From positions 558,001 to 622,000 of the forward strand of contig CANNBH010000001.1 of NCBI GenBank assembly GCA_947502815.1: a DNA stretch of 64,000 bases, in the 5' to 3' direction. The stretch's first letter is position 1. Each line of letters begins with the position of its first letter. The position numbers and the translations under genes were made by a program. Below are positions 51,299 through 60,237 of the stretch, one piece after another. Origin of the DNA: an uncultured Erythrobacter sp. Its GTDB lineage: Bacteria; Pseudomonadota; Alphaproteobacteria; Sphingomonadales; Sphingomonadaceae. Below the pieces are notes generated by a model. It was given only the letters and a program-made list of their open reading frames with translations. It was not told where the DNA came from and made no database searches.

Positions 51299-53230
51299 TC
51301 ATGTCGGCTCTGCCCAAACCGTCACATTGGCGGGACCGATCAACGCCTCTCCAAAGACGGGGGCACCCAAGCCCAGCGAAGCCGTTTCGATTGGGGAGTC
51401 GGTGTAATTGAACGCAAAAATGTGCGAAGCGCTGCGGCGAATGCGCAGGCCCTCTGGCAAAGCCAAAAGGTGCATCCCGGCTTCATCGGCAATCTTTGCC
51501 ACCAGCAGATCCAGCAAAGCGCGATCAGGCCATGCAGCGACATAGCGGTAATTGGCGCTTGCATAGACAATTCCGCGTCCATCCAGCAGGGTAAACTCTG
51601 GCTCAAGCTCACTCGCCACATCTTCGCGCCAACGCGAAATGGTCCAACCATCGCCTGCCTCAGCTGCTCCGTTCCGCAATGATTCAACGCGGCCAATTGC
51701 GACCGGCATGATGGCCTGCAATTCACCGGGGGGCAGATCTTTTGGAATGCAAAAGCTCTCGGTCTTGCTGCCCGATCTCGGCCCGATCAGAACCGGACAT
51801 TCTAACGCGGCGAGCTTTGCGGCGAAACTGGCGCGCGCGATGGGGAGCGTGGGCACAATTACCGCGCTGTATTCAGAAAGGTCGGCATCGGGTGAGACGA
51901 TATCGACATCCAACCCGCGCCGCCGCACAGCCGAATACCATTCAAATGCAAGCTCGAGATAACGAAAGCTCTGCCCTTGGGGCTGCACGCCGCACACCCA
52001 CGCCGACTCATAGGAAAACACAAGAGCGACGGGTGCCTTTGCAGTCTTTTGTTCGCCCAACAATGCGATGGCATCGGCGGCCTTGCGCGCTTCGGCTGCG
52101 CCTTCGGCATCGCTGCTGTCGGGGCGGAGCAAGCCTGCGTGCATTTGTTCTTGAGCAAAGGGGGCCTGACGCCAGCGAAAATAGGCGGTGAATTCGGCGC
52201 CGTGGGCATAGGCCTCCAGCGTCCAGAGCGCGACCATTCCGGGAAGCGGGGCGGGGTTAAAGCGCGCCCAGTTCACCGGGCCGGGTTGTTGTTCCATAAC
52301 GCCCCAGCGGCCCGCCGAGCACCCCCGGTAAATGTCGTGGTGAAACGCCGCGATGTCAGGATGGCCTTGGCGAAGAAACGCGCTTTTTTCTTCATCCGAG
52401 AACCAGAATTGTTCAAGAAAGCCGAGCGGGTAACTGTCCCATGTTGCCACGTCCAGATCGCGGCCAACGTCATGATGGTCAAACTCTGTGAAAAATCCCA
52501 TGAAATTGTGCGTCACATCGCGGCCGGGCGAATGCCGCCGCAGAATGTCGGTCTGTGCGCGGTTGAAACTGACAACCTCATCTGACGCGAACCGGCGATA
52601 GTCGAGCCAGTGGGCCGGGTTTGCCTCTGTCACGGTGAGGTTGGGCGGGTCTACTTCGTCAAAAGAGCCATATTCCATGCTCCAAAACACGTTGCCCCAT
52701 GCTGTGTTGAGCGTGCCTACATCGCGGTATCGCGCGCAGAGCCAGGCGCGAAACCGATCAGCGGCCGCATCAGAAAAACTCAGCACGGTGTCATGGCAGC
52801 CATATTCATTGTCGGTCTGCCACGCAGTTATAGCGGGGTGATTGCCATAACGCTGTGCGAGCGCTTCGGTTATCCGCGCTGCTTGGTCACGGTAACCTTC
52901 ATGCGAAAAACAATAATGCCTGCGCGATCCAAACCCGCGTGGGCGACCTTCTTGGTCAATCGCAACCATATCTGGCATATGATCGACCAGCCATTTGGGC
53001 GGCGTCGCGGTGGGTGTGCAAAGAACCACTTCAAGGCCCGCCTCATGCAAAACGGCGATCGCGCGGTCGAGCCAGTCCCATTCAAACTGACCCGGCAAAG
53101 GCTCAATGCGGCTCCAGGCAAATTCCCCAATCCGCACAAGCGACAGGCCCATTTCGGCCATCCGGCGCGCATCCTCTGCCCACATCGCTTCGGGCCAATG
53201 TTCGGGGAAATAGCAACAGCCCAGCTTCAC
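51299..53230 (-). CDS. GH42 family beta-galactosidase
   Basis: 643 residues from the GTG at 53230 (M-K-L-G-C-C-Y-F-P-E-H-W-P, the typical GH42 start, GAGG 8-9 bases upstream); a GTG at 53239 adds three residues. TIM barrel with the acid/base Glu142 in Q-T-D-N-E-Y-G and the nucleophile Glu313 in V-M-E-Q-Q-P-G, then the trimerisation domain and a small C-terminal beta domain. No signal peptide, so it is cytoplasmic and acts on imported galactosides. First gene of the leftward sugar operon. Confidence 0.9.
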   Translation of the reverse strand: MKLGCCYFPEHWPEAMWAEDARRMAEMGLSLVRIGEFAWSRIEPLPGQFEWDWLDRAIAVLHEAGLEVVLCTPTATPPKWLVDHMPDMVAIDQEGRPRGFGSRRHYCFSHEGYRDQAARITEALAQRYGNHPAITAWQTDNEYGCHDTVLSFSDAAADRFRAWLCARYRDVGTLNTAWGNVFWSMEYGSFDEVDPPNLTVTEANPAHWLDYRRFASDEVVSFNRAQTDILRRHSPGRDVTHNFMGFFTEFDHHDVGRDLDVATWDSYPLGFLEQFWFSDEEKSAFLRQGHPDIAAFHHDIYRGCSAGRWGVMEQQPGPVNWARFNPAPLPGMVALWTLEAYAHGAEFTAYFRWRQAPFAQEQMHAGLLRPDSSDAEGAAEARKAADAIALLGEQKTAKAPVALVFSYESAWVCGVQPQGQSFRYLELAFEWYSAVRRRGLDVDIVSPDADLSEYSAVIVPTLPIARASFAAKLAALECPVLIGPRSGSKTESFCIPKDLPPGELQAIMPVAIGRVESLRNGAAEAGDGWTISRWREDVASELEPEFTLLDGRGIVYASANYRYVAAWPDRALLDLLVAKIADEAGMHLLALPEGLRIRRSASHIFAFNYTDSPIETASLGLGAPVFGEALIGPANVTVWAEPT

Positions 53231-53342
53231 GTTAGACACCCTCTTTAAACGGTCCAGCGCGTCCTAGCGGTGCAATCGCAAACCGGCAATCAGCGGCAGC
53301 AATCGAGCCGTCGTTCATAACGCAACTGCATCAGCCATTTAC

Positions 53343-53366
53343 ACATATAAAAATATCTTTATATGT
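53343..53366. promoter_or_regulatory. 24-bp inverted repeat, probable operator of the ArsR-type regulator
   Basis: ACATATAAA.ATAT.TTTATATGT: one mismatched pair in an otherwise symmetrical 24-bp palindrome. It ends 6 bases before the start codon at 53373 and contains TATA-like sequence, so it overlaps the likely promoter. ArsR-type dimers bind such AT-rich palindromes. Autoregulation of the metF-metH operon is inferred. Confidence 0.68.
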
Positions 53367-53372
53367 TGGCAG

Positions 53373-54392
53373 ATGGCAATCGATGCGATCTTCAAGGCTT
53401 TGGCTGACCCGACGCGGCTGCGCATTGCGCGGTTGTTGTCGGCAATGGAGTTGGCCGTGGGTGAACTTGCGCAGGTCTTGGGTCAAAGCCAACCGCGCGT
53501 TTCCCGCCATGTTGGCATATTGTGCGACGCTGGTTTGGCGGAGCGTCACCGCGAGGGGAGTTGGGTGTTTTTGCGCGCTGTCAGCAGCGGCGAGGACGCT
53601 ACTGCAGTGCATGCAGCGCTTGATCGGCTGTTGGCCATTGCGGAGCAGGAAAATCTCGAATTTGCGGCCATCTGCAGCGATGACCGGCGAAAGCTTACTG
53701 CCATTCGCGAAGCGCGCGAATGCAATGCCGAAGATTACTTTGCGCGCCACGCCAGCGAATGGGACGATTTGCGCGCTCTGCACACGTCAGACGGGCAGGT
53801 TGAAACGCATTTGGCTCAAGCTTTGAGCGATGCTTCGATTGGCGCTATCCTGGATATTGGCACCGGCACAGGCCGCATGGCGGAATTGTTCGCAGACCAA
53901 GCCGACCGGATTGTCGCCCTCGACAAGAACCTCGAAATGTTGCGCGTGGCGCGGGCCAAACTGCAGCATTTACCGGCGTCCCGGATCGAATTGGTTCAGG
54001 GCGATTTCGCTGATTTGCCATTTGCGGCGGGCAGTTTCGACACGGTTTTGTTGCACCAAGTGCTGCATTTTGCCCAAGATCCTGCTTTGCCATTGGCGGA
54101 GGCAGCCCGGGTAACGCGGCCTGGCGGGCGCATCGCGATTGTTGATTTCGCCGCGCATAACCGGGAAGAACTGCGTGACCGGTATCAGCACACCCGGCTG
54201 GGGTTTTCTGATAAGCAAATGCGCGAGCTGCTGCGCGGATCTGGTTTTAAAGCGATCAACCCCATCGCGCTCGAAGGCGGTGAGTTGGTCGTGAAAATTT
54301 GGATCGGCGAACGGCGCGCACCGATTGCAAAATCGGCCTCAAATTTGACTCCATTGCGAAAGGGCGCAAGCCCCAAAGAAGCGACCTCATGA
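53373..54392 (+). CDS. ArsR-type HTH fused to SAM-dependent methyltransferase (methionine-cycle regulator)
   Basis: 339 residues. Residues 1-95 are an ArsR winged helix (I-F-K-A-L-A-D-P-T-R-L-R-I, Q-S-Q-P-R-V-S-R-H). No metal-binding Cys pair is visible. Residues 140-310 are a class I methyltransferase fold with the SAM loop I-L-D-I-G-T-G-T-G-R-M-A-E-L and V-A-L-D-K-N. Such fusions upstream of metF/metH are thought to sense SAM or SAH and control methionine synthesis; whether the fold still methylates is unknown. It overlaps metF by 4 bp. There is no clear ribosome site, so the mRNA may be leaderless. Confidence 0.85.
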   Translation: MAIDAIFKALADPTRLRIARLLSAMELAVGELAQVLGQSQPRVSRHVGILCDAGLAERHREGSWVFLRAVSSGEDATAVHAALDRLLAIAEQENLEFAAICSDDRRKLTAIREARECNAEDYFARHASEWDDLRALHTSDGQVETHLAQALSDASIGAILDIGTGTGRMAELFADQADRIVALDKNLEMLRVARAKLQHLPASRIELVQGDFADLPFAAGSFDTVLLHQVLHFAQDPALPLAEAARVTRPGGRIAIVDFAAHNREELRDRYQHTRLGFSDKQMRELLRGSGFKAINPIALEGGELVVKIWIGERRAPIAKSASNLTPLRKGASPKEATS

Positions 54393-55318
54393 CCCCCACT
54401 CTCGACCAGCTCCACGAACATCGCACTGCGATCGACACACCGCTTTTCTCCGGCCTGCCCGGCGATTTTGCAGTGAGTTTTGAATTCTTCCCGCCCAAGA
54501 GCGAGAAAATGGAAGCGCAATTGTGGGATGCAGTGCAGCAGCTAAAACCGCTTGGGCCAAGCTTCGTCTCCGTCACCTATGGCGCAGGCGGGTCGACGCG
54601 GGAACGGACCCATTCGACGGTGTCGCGCATCATCGCAGAGGCGGATCTGCCTGCCGCCGCGCACCTCACCTGTGTGGGTGCATCTAAGGCTGAAATCCGC
54701 GAAGTCGCCGAACATTATTGGGAGGCTGGGGTCCGCCATATAGTTGCCCTGCGCGGCGACGCGGGAGAGCCGGGCGCGCCGTTTACACCCCATCCCGATG
54801 GCTATGCGAGCGCCGCCGATCTGGTTCGCGGTTTGAAAGACATTGCGGACTTTGACATCTCTGTTGCGGCCTATCCCGAAACGCATCCTGACGCCGATTG
54901 CCCGCAAGCCGATATCGACAATTTGAAACGCAAGTTGGATGCCGGGGCCAGCCGCGCGATAAGCCAGTTTTTCTTTTCCGCCGACACGTTCTTCCGCTTT
55001 CGCGACCAATTGGCCGCCAGCGGTGTAGAGCAGCCTGTGCTGCCCGGGATATTGCCCGTGACCAACGTTGCACAAGCGCGCAAGTTCGCTGGGCTTTGCG
55101 GTGCGCAAATTCCTGAATGGATGGACGGCCTATTCGAAGGGCTCGATGCGCGCCCTGCGGCCCGTCAATTGGTCGCAGCGACGGTGGCGGCTGAATTGTG
55201 CCGGAGGCTTTATGCAGGCGGCGTTCGCGACTTGCACTTTTACACGCTCAACCGGCCAGAGCTCGCCTATGCGATTTGTCACATGCTCGGCAAACGCCCC
55301 ATGGGAGAAGGCGCATGA
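54389..55318 (+). CDS. metF: Methylenetetrahydrofolate reductase
   Basis: 309 residues from the ATG at 54389. TIM-barrel MTHFR: F-E-F-F-P-P-K-S near the N-terminus with the catalytic Glu, S-V-T-Y-G-A-G-G-S-T-R-E-R-T, L-R-G-D-A-G-E-P, and D-A-G-A-S-R-A-I-S-Q-F-F-F. It reduces 5,10-methylene-THF to 5-methyl-THF with FAD, the methyl donor for the downstream methionine synthase. Overlaps by 4 bp on both sides, so translation is coupled across the operon. Confidence 0.95.
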   Translation: MTPTLDQLHEHRTAIDTPLFSGLPGDFAVSFEFFPPKSEKMEAQLWDAVQQLKPLGPSFVSVTYGAGGSTRERTHSTVSRIIAEADLPAAAHLTCVGASKAEIREVAEHYWEAGVRHIVALRGDAGEPGAPFTPHPDGYASAADLVRGLKDIADFDISVAAYPETHPDADCPQADIDNLKRKLDAGASRAISQFFFSADTFFRFRDQLAASGVEQPVLPGILPVTNVAQARKFAGLCGAQIPEWMDGLFEGLDARPAARQLVAATVAAELCRRLYAGGVRDLHFYTLNRPELAYAICHMLGKRPMGEGA

Positions 55319-56361
55319 GCGCTCGCGAGGCATTGGTCGCCGCTGCCAAGGACCGCATCCTGATTTTTGATGGCGCGTTCGGCACTCAGATCCAAGACCG
55401 CAAGCTTTCCGAAGAAGAGTTCGCGGGCACACTTGGCCTAAACGCCGATCAAAAAGGCAACAATGATATCCTCGCGCTGACCCGGCCCGATGTCATTGCA
55501 GACATCACGCGGGCCTATCTCGATGCTGGGTCCGATGTGATTTCAACCAACACATTTTCCGCCAACCGGATAAGCCAGGCCGATTACGCCGCCGAAGATC
55601 AGGTCGCAGCGATCAACATCGCCAGCGGCAAAATCGCGCGCGCTTTGGCAGACGAATATGAAGGCAAGGACGGCAGGCCGCGGTTTGTCGCTGGCGCGAT
55701 CGGGCCGACCAACAAGACGTTGTCGTTAAGCCCGGATGTCGAAGATCCCGGCTTTCGTGAGATCAGTTTTGACGACCTTGTCGCTGTCTACAAAGAACAG
55801 GCCGCCGCTCTGGTCGAAGGCGGGGTGGATTTCATCTTGATCGAAACCGTGTTCGACACTCTCAACGCAAAGGCGGGCGTGATGGCGATCAAACAGCTCG
55901 AAACAGAGCTGGACCGCGATGTGCCGATCATGATGTCGATGACGCTAACAGACCTGTCTGGCAGAAACCTGTCGGGCCACACGGTCGAGGCGTTTTGGTA
56001 CGCGGTTCGCCATGCCAACCCGGTCACGATCGGCCTCAATTGCAGCTTTGGCGCGGATCAGTTGCGTCCGCATGTTCAAGTGCTTTCGCGCATCGCAGAT
56101 ACGTTGTTGATGGCCTATCCCAACGCTGGCCTGCCCAATGAATTGGGCGAATATGATGAATTGCCAGACACCACCGCTGGCCTTGTCAAAGAATGGGCCG
56201 AAAAAGGTCAGGTCAACATCTTGGGCGGGTGCTGCGGCTCATCTCCTGCACATATCAAAGCCATCGCCAATGCGGTCAGCGACACGGCCCCACGTGCAAT
56301 TCCAGAGCCAGAGACAGCCATGCGCCTATCCGGCCTCGAAGCGTTTGTGGTGGCGGCATAA
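55315..56361 (+). CDS. metH: Methionine synthase, homocysteine-binding module (MetH part 1)
   Basis: 348 residues covering only the N-terminal homocysteine S-methyltransferase barrel of MetH: I-F-D-G-A-F-G-T-Q-I-Q at the start, I-S-T-N-T-F-S-A-N, and the zinc cysteines in G-L-N-C-S-F-G and G-G-C-C-G-S-S-P. The remaining domains are in a separate gene at 56887. It activates homocysteine on zinc for methyl transfer from the cobalamin module. The ATG overlaps the metF stop. Confidence 0.93.
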   Translation: MSAREALVAAAKDRILIFDGAFGTQIQDRKLSEEEFAGTLGLNADQKGNNDILALTRPDVIADITRAYLDAGSDVISTNTFSANRISQADYAAEDQVAAINIASGKIARALADEYEGKDGRPRFVAGAIGPTNKTLSLSPDVEDPGFREISFDDLVAVYKEQAAALVEGGVDFILIETVFDTLNAKAGVMAIKQLETELDRDVPIMMSMTLTDLSGRNLSGHTVEAFWYAVRHANPVTIGLNCSFGADQLRPHVQVLSRIADTLLMAYPNAGLPNELGEYDELPDTTAGLVKEWAEKGQVNILGGCCGSSPAHIKAIANAVSDTAPRAIPEPETAMRLSGLEAFVVAA

Positions 56362-56365
56362 TTCC

Positions 56366-56890
56366 GTGGCCGAAGGCTCAATCACGATTGTTAAGGCCAC
56401 AGCCCAAGACTGCGACCGATTGGCGCTGATTGGGGCGAGCACGTTTCTGGAAAGTTTTGCCGGCGTGATCGACGGTGCCGCCTTGGTCAACCATTGCACC
56501 AAGGAGCATTCCGTTCAGACCTATGATCGTTTGCTTTGCGCAGGGGCGCAGGCATGGATCGCACAATTGGACAAAGCCCCGGTGGGGTATGCGTTGATCT
56601 GCGCGCCAGATCTCGATGCGGCCGAGCCGGACGATATTGAACTTAAACGGATTTATCTGCTGTCCAAATTTCATGGCAGCGGGATTGCGGCGGGACTGTT
56701 CGATGCCGCCTTGGCCGCAGCGCGCGGTTTCAAACGCTTGTTGCTCGGCGTGAAGGCCGACAATCACCGGGCAATCGCATTCTACTCCAAACACGGCTTC
56801 GATCAGATCGCGGTCAGGAAATTTAACGTTGGCGGGCGGATCTACGATGATCTCGTTCTTGCCCGCTCAACCGATACGGACCCGCAATGA
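56366..56890 (+). CDS. GNAT N-acetyltransferase between the two metH genes
   Basis: 174 residues from a GTG at 56366; the longer frame starts inside metH part 1 in another frame and is excluded. GNAT core with I-E-L-K-R-I-Y-L-L, a degenerate acetyl-CoA loop [11 protein letters not shown], and [13 protein letters not shown]. 4 bases after metH part 1, and its stop overlaps the ATG of metH part 2. Substrate unknown; whether it relates to methionine metabolism or only occupies the split site is unclear. Confidence 0.8.
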   Translation: MAEGSITIVKATAQDCDRLALIGASTFLESFAGVIDGAALVNHCTKEHSVQTYDRLLCAGAQAWIAQLDKAPVGYALICAPDLDAAEPDDIELKRIYLLSKFHGSGIAAGLFDAALAAARGFKRLLLGVKADNHRAIAFYSKHGFDQIAVRKFNVGGRIYDDLVLARSTDTDPQ

Positions 56891-59538
56891 CGCAGAACAA
56901 CACCGCCCGTTTCATCAATATTGGTGAGCGCACAAATGTAACCGGCTCCGCGCGCTTCAAAAAGCTCATTATGGCGGACGATTACGCAGCCGCGGTGGAG
57001 GTTGCGCGCCAACAGGTCGAAAACGGCGCTCAGGTTATCGACGTCAATATGGACGAAGGTTTGCTCGACGCCGAATATGCGATGACGACATTCCTGAAAC
57101 TGATCGCCGCAGAACCCGATATCGCGCGGGTGCCGGTGATGGTCGACAGTTCCAAATGGGACGTGATCGAAGCGGGATTGAAATGCGTTTCGGGCAAACC
57201 GATTGTGAATTCGATCAGCATGAAAGAGGGCGAAGAAGCCTTCCTTGATCAGGCGCGCAAATGCATGGCTTACGGCGCGGCTGTGGTGGTCATGGCGTTT
57301 GATGAAACCGGCCAGGCCGACACGAAAGCGCGCAAGATTGAAATCTGCAAGCGCGCCTATGATTTGCTGGTCGCCGAAGGGTTTCCGCCAGAGGATATCA
57401 TTTTCGATCCCAATGTCTTTGCGGTTGCGACCGGTATTGAGGAGCACGACCGCTACGGCCTAGATTTCATCGAAGCGGTGCGAGAAATTAAAGCGCAATG
57501 CCCACATGCAAAAACCAGCGGCGGGCTTTCCAATCTTTCCTTCAGCTTTCGCGGGAATGAGACTGTGCGCCGCGCGATGCATTCCGTGTTCCTCTACCAC
57601 GCGATCCCCTCCGGGTTGGACATGGCGATCGTCAACGCCGGGCAGTTGGATGTGTACGATGCGATCGACCCCAAACTGCGCGACGCCTGCGAAGATGTGA
57701 TCCTGATGCGGACGCCAGCGGGAGCCGGTGAAGGCGGTGACACCGCAACCGAACGGCTGATCGCGCTTGCAGAGAGTTTTAAAGGCAAGAGCAAAGAAGA
57801 TGACAAGCAGGCCGCCGAATGGCGCGGCTGGGATGTGACCCGGCGGCTGGAGCATGCCTTGGTCAAAGGGATCGACGCGCATGTTGTCGAAGACACGGAA
57901 GAAGCGCGTGCGGCCCTAAACGAGGCAGGCGGGCGCCCGATCGAAGTGATCGAAGGCCCGTTGATGGACGGCATGAATGTTGTGGGCGACCTGTTTGGTA
58001 GCGGTAAGATGTTCCTGCCCCAAGTGGTGAAATCCGCGCGCGTAATGAAAAAGGCGGTCGCGCATCTCATCCCCTATATTGAGGCGGAGAAAAACCTGCT
58101 TCCCGAAGCCGAACGCAAGGCCAAGGGCAAGGTGATTATGGCCACAGTCAAAGGCGATGTGCACGATATCGGTAAGAACATCGTGGGCGTGGTTTTGCAG
58201 TGCAATGGTTACGATGTGATCGATATGGGCGTGATGGTTCCGTGGCAGGATATTCTGAAATCCGCCAATGATAACAATGCCGATATGATCGGTTTGTCGG
58301 GTCTCATCACCCCTTCGCTCGATGAAATGGTGACCGTAGCCGAAGAGATGCAGCGCGCAGAAATGACGATGCCGCTTTTGATTGGCGGAGCGACCACAAG
58401 CAAGGTTCACACCGCGCTCAAAATTGATCCCAATTATGAAGGTCCGGTGATCCACGTTTTGGACGCAAGCCGCGCGGTCGGCGTCGCGTCTCGGCTGCTT
58501 TCCGATACGCAGCGCGATGAATTTGTGGGCGGCGTGGCTCAGGAATATGTGCAGGTCCGCGATGCGCGCGCGGGCAAGGCTGAAAAACAACTGATGACGA
58601 TAGAGGAAGCGCGGGCGAATTATTACGACGCCTATCTCTCCGACAAACCCGCCCCGCCGCTGCAGCCCGGCGTGCATGTGTATGACGATTGGTCTCTCGA
58701 AGATTTGAGCGAATACATCGATTGGACGCCATTCTTCCGCGCTTGGGAATTGCATGGCAATTATCCGGCCATTTTAGACGACGACGTGGTGGGCGAAAGC
58801 GCGCGCAGTCTAAAGGCGGATGCCGATGCGATGCTGGAACAGATCATCGAAGAAAAATGGCTGACCGCGCGCGGCGTTTGCGGCCTGTGGCCATGCGCGA
58901 GAGACGGCGATGACGTGACGATCCACCGCGTAAACCGCGAAGAGCATGTGCGGCTTCCATTCTTGCGCCAACAAATCAAGAAATCACGCGACCGGGCCAA
59001 TATGTGTCTTGCCGATTTCATCGATCCCGACGGCGACTGGATTGGCGGCTTTGCGGTTGGTATCCACGGCATCGATGAACATTCTGCGCGGTTTCAGGCG
59101 GATAAGGATGACTATTCCGACATTCTCTTGAAGGCGTTGGCGGACCGCTTTGCCGAAGCCTTTGCAGAGCGATTGCACAAACATGTTCGCACCGATCTTT
59201 GGGGTTATGCACCGGGTGAGCAGCTAACCAATAAGGCGCTGATTAAAGAAGAATATCGCGGAATTCGCCCGGCACCCGGTTACCCGGCCTGTCCGGACCA
59301 TTCGTTAAAGCCGGCGCTGTTCGAATTGCTCGATGCCGAAACCAATGTCGGGCTAAGCCTGACGGAGAGTTTTGCCATGTGGCCAACAGCAGCGGTCAGC
59401 GGGTTCTATTTCGGTCATCCTGAATCGCAATATTTTGGTGTGGCAAAGGTTGGCCGTGATCAACTAGAAGACTATGCGCAACGGCGTGATGTCGATATAA
59501 AGTTGGCTGAACGGTGGCTGCGGCCTAACCTTTCCTAA
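56887..59538 (+). CDS. metH: Methionine synthase, folate/cobalamin/reactivation module (MetH part 2)
   Basis: 883 residues. In order: pterin-binding domain starting [13 protein letters not shown], the helical cap, the cobalamin domain with D-x-H-x-x-G in [10 protein letters not shown] (His426 is the lower cobalt ligand), and the C-terminal SAM-binding reactivation domain with [12 protein letters not shown]. It transfers methyl from methyl-THF through cob(I)alamin to homocysteine held by the separate part 1 protein. Last gene of the five-gene methionine operon. Confidence 0.96.
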   Translation: MTQNNTARFINIGERTNVTGSARFKKLIMADDYAAAVEVARQQVENGAQVIDVNMDEGLLDAEYAMTTFLKLIAAEPDIARVPVMVDSSKWDVIEAGLKCVSGKPIVNSISMKEGEEAFLDQARKCMAYGAAVVVMAFDETGQADTKARKIEICKRAYDLLVAEGFPPEDIIFDPNVFAVATGIEEHDRYGLDFIEAVREIKAQCPHAKTSGGLSNLSFSFRGNETVRRAMHSVFLYHAIPSGLDMAIVNAGQLDVYDAIDPKLRDACEDVILMRTPAGAGEGGDTATERLIALAESFKGKSKEDDKQAAEWRGWDVTRRLEHALVKGIDAHVVEDTEEARAALNEAGGRPIEVIEGPLMDGMNVVGDLFGSGKMFLPQVVKSARVMKKAVAHLIPYIEAEKNLLPEAERKAKGKVIMATVKGDVHDIGKNIVGVVLQCNGYDVIDMGVMVPWQDILKSANDNNADMIGLSGLITPSLDEMVTVAEEMQRAEMTMPLLIGGATTSKVHTALKIDPNYEGPVIHVLDASRAVGVASRLLSDTQRDEFVGGVAQEYVQVRDARAGKAEKQLMTIEEARANYYDAYLSDKPAPPLQPGVHVYDDWSLEDLSEYIDWTPFFRAWELHGNYPAILDDDVVGESARSLKADADAMLEQIIEEKWLTARGVCGLWPCARDGDDVTIHRVNREEHVRLPFLRQQIKKSRDRANMCLADFIDPDGDWIGGFAVGIHGIDEHSARFQADKDDYSDILLKALADRFAEAFAERLHKHVRTDLWGYAPGEQLTNKALIKEEYRGIRPAPGYPACPDHSLKPALFELLDAETNVGLSLTESFAMWPTAAVSGFYFGHPESQYFGVAKVGRDQLEDYAQRRDVDIKLAERWLRPNLS

Positions 59539-59700
59539 CATTTGAAGCGCGCGGCGGCTTTGGCTCGATTGGGTCAGCATCCGGCGGTGTACCTATCTTG
59601 ACATTAACACATCGCTTTTCGCGGCAGCGTGTCCGGTGGCAGCGCCCCGGCGTTGTATCCAAGCGACAAACACCTCAGAAAACGTGAGAATCGCTGGCCA

Positions 59701-59729
59701 AACAAACTTAAACTGGTATTAAGTTTGTT
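59701..59729. promoter_or_regulatory. Perfect inverted repeat with CtrA-type TTAA-N7-TTAA box upstream of the curli operon
   Basis: Two perfect 11-base arms (59701-59711 and 59719-59729) around a 7-base spacer. The arms end in TTAA, giving TTAA-N7-TTAA, the core binding box of the alphaproteobacterial cell-cycle regulator CtrA. It lies 86 bases before csgF. It could also act as a terminator for metH, but no T-run follows. Confidence 0.6.
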
Positions 59730-59786
59730 GATTCGAGTTGCGCGCGCTGTGAGCGTGCGGCTTTAAATGTGTTAATTTGGTTAGGG

Positions 59787-59802
59787 CTGCCCGATTGGGC
59801 AG
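59787..59802 (+). promoter_or_regulatory. Hairpin touching the csgF ribosome site
   Basis: CTGCCC-GATT-GGGCAG, a perfect 6-bp stem with a 4-base loop. Its last base is the first base of the Shine-Dalgarno GGAGGGG (59802-59808) of csgF. It could expose or mask the ribosome site; only the fold is seen. Confidence 0.5.
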
Positions 59803-59814
59803 GAGGGGTTAAAA

Positions 59815-60237
59815 ATGAAACGCTTTGTAGCGGTTGCTGTGGCGATGGGTTGCTTAATGACAGCAAACTCGGCCTCGGCGCAGGACTTGGTTCACACGCC
59901 AATCAGCCCGACTTTCGGTGGTAATCCGTTCAATTCCAGCCACATTCTGGGCACTGCCAATGCGCAGAACAACACGACTGATCCCGATTCTGTGGACAGC
60001 AGCGATCAATCGAGCATCTTTGCGCGCCAGCTCGAATCGCGGCTCCTTTCCGCTTTGTCTTCGCAGATTGTTGACGCCATTTTCGGCGAGAATCCCCAGG
60101 AGCAAGGCACGATCAGTTTCGGCGGTCAAACCATCGAATTTTTCCGTTCGCTCGACGATGTGACCTTGATCATCCGCGATGATGGTACAGGCGAAGAAAC
60201 GCGCATTGTTATCCCGCTCTTCATTGAGGTGAATTGA
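59815..60237 (+). CDS. csgF: Curli assembly protein CsgF
   Basis: 140 residues. Signal peptide cleaved near 22 (S-A-S-A-Q-D-L); the mature start has the CsgF signature S-P-T-F-G-G-N-P-F-N-S-S, which in E. coli lines the CsgG pore exit. The middle is Asp/Ser-rich and the end F-R-S-L-D-D-V-T-L-I-I-R-D fits the family. It couples secretion to fibre nucleation at the cell surface. First gene of the curli operon, strong GGAGGGG ribosome site. Confidence 0.92.
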   Translation: MKRFVAVAVAMGCLMTANSASAQDLVHTPISPTFGGNPFNSSHILGTANAQNNTTDPDSVDSSDQSSIFARQLESRLLSALSSQIVDAIFGENPQEQGTISFGGQTIEFFRSLDDVTLIIRDDGTGEETRIVIPLFIEVN

